Source of the DNA: DATAQC01 sp051005135
Lineage (GTDB): Bacteria > Actinomycetota > Acidimicrobiia > Acidimicrobiales > AC-14
Length of the DNA stretch: 28,397 nucleotides
NCBI GenBank assembly: GCA_051005135.1
Contig: JBPCJQ010000064.1
Coordinates: forward strand, 1 to 28,397
Reading direction: 5' to 3'
Below, piece after piece: positions 28,147 to 28,397 of the stretch. The notes under the pieces were generated by a model, which was given only the letters and a program-made list of their open reading frames with translations, was not told where the DNA came from and made no database searches. How positions within the stretch are numbered: position 1 is the first letter of the stretch; the number at the start of each line of letters is the position of its first letter. A program made the position numbers and the translations under genes.

Positions 28147-28397
28147 CTACGCCACGAGGGTAGAGAAGGCGTCGGCAGTGAAGGGGCCCACCACGGCCAG
28201 CACCCGGTCGGCGGTGACCAGCCGTTCGACGACCCGGCGGAGGTCGTCGCGCGTGACGGCCTCGGTGCGAGCCACCAGCTCGTCGAAACTCATCACCGAG
28301 CCGTGCACCAACTGGCTGCGCCCGATGCGGCTCATGCGCCCGGCTGAGTCCTCCAGGGACAGAGCCAGCGAGCCCTTCACGTGGCCCTTGGCCACGG
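28147..28397 (-). CDS. M16 family metallopeptidase, C-terminal part
   Basis: Partial: the last 82-83 residues of a gene that enters from the right edge. KGHVKGSLALSLEDSAGRMSRIGRS, then the SFDELVARTEAVTRDDLRRV segment and LAVVGPF match the C-terminal end of actinobacterial M16 (insulinase-like, PepR/processing-peptidase) zinc proteases; the zinc motif HxxEH would be in the missing N-terminal part. In actinomycetes this gene usually follows pnp and precedes dapB, so the order here is conserved apart from the CFA synthase remnant. The 116 bp between 28031 and 28146 hold nothing I can identify. Confidence 0.85.
   Translation of the reverse strand, partial: VAKGHVKGSLALSLEDSAGRMSRIGRSQLVHGSVMSFDELVARTEAVTRDDLRRVVERLVTADRVLAVVGPFTADAFSTLVA

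Overview
The window is about 28.4 kb of very GC-rich DNA with GTG, TTG and even CTG starts. The gene order resembles the conserved actinobacterial dapB-dapA-rnj-ftsK ... pgsA-cinA-recA-miaB-miaA-dapF-hflX block. Several details suggest a deep actinomycete such as an Acidimicrobiia member (inference, not proven): a SpoVS homologue next to recA, a LexA box of the actinobacterial CGAAC-N4-GTTCG type, and many apparently leaderless genes. Most of the window is chromosomal housekeeping. No rRNA, tRNA, intact IS, prophage or CRISPR array was seen.

Layout from left to right. (1) 1-1910: a terminator hairpin, a small HTH-like protein on the minus strand and a divergent FGGY-type sugar kinase. (2) 1913-7647, minus: one operon miaB-miaA-dapF-hflX-dapC in which every junction is a 4-nt NTGA overlap; this implies a CTG start for miaA. 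(3) 7686-10377, minus: a spoVS-like gene, and recA carrying a 363-aa LAGLIDADG intein behind a LexA-box promoter. (4) 10425-13580, minus: rimO-pgsA-cinA. (5) 13628-15578: a DUF5679-like zinc ribbon, a GYF/RDD membrane protein, a small membrane protein on the plus strand, and a frameshifted, truncated ECF sigma-factor pseudogene. (6) 15605-20629, minus: ftsK, then dapA-rnj (RNase J). (7) 20689-23850: NADH dehydrogenase type II (plus) converging on an ABC-F ATPase (minus). (8) 23991-26302, plus: a lipoprotein M15 peptidase, a remnant of a VapC toxin gene (minus), and two VTT/DedA-type membrane proteins. (9) 26306-28397: dapB, an N-terminally truncated cyclopropane-fatty-acid synthase, a possible 28-aa leaderless peptide, and the 3' end of an M16 peptidase running off the window.

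Functionally, dapA, dapB, dapC and dapF supply meso-diaminopimelate and lysine for the wall. miaA and miaB make ms2i6A37 in tRNA, rimO modifies ribosomal protein S12, hflX and the ABC-F protein act on ribosomes, and rnj processes RNA. recA is SOS-controlled, and ftsK moves DNA at division.

Three genome-style observations stand out. First, a TANNNT -10 box lies 6-8 nt before the start of eleven genes or ORFs, often correcting the start codon; this points to widespread leaderless transcription. Second, 24- or 30-bp in-frame tandem repeats, some of them copies of the same short dispersed DNA element, sit inside otherwise conserved genes (hflX, dapF, miaB, cinA, abcF). Third, dapF has Ser where the first catalytic Cys is expected. 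I did not find a clearly new defence or metabolic system; the dispersed in-frame repeat elements and the leader region of the ABC-F gene are the best candidates for something undescribed.
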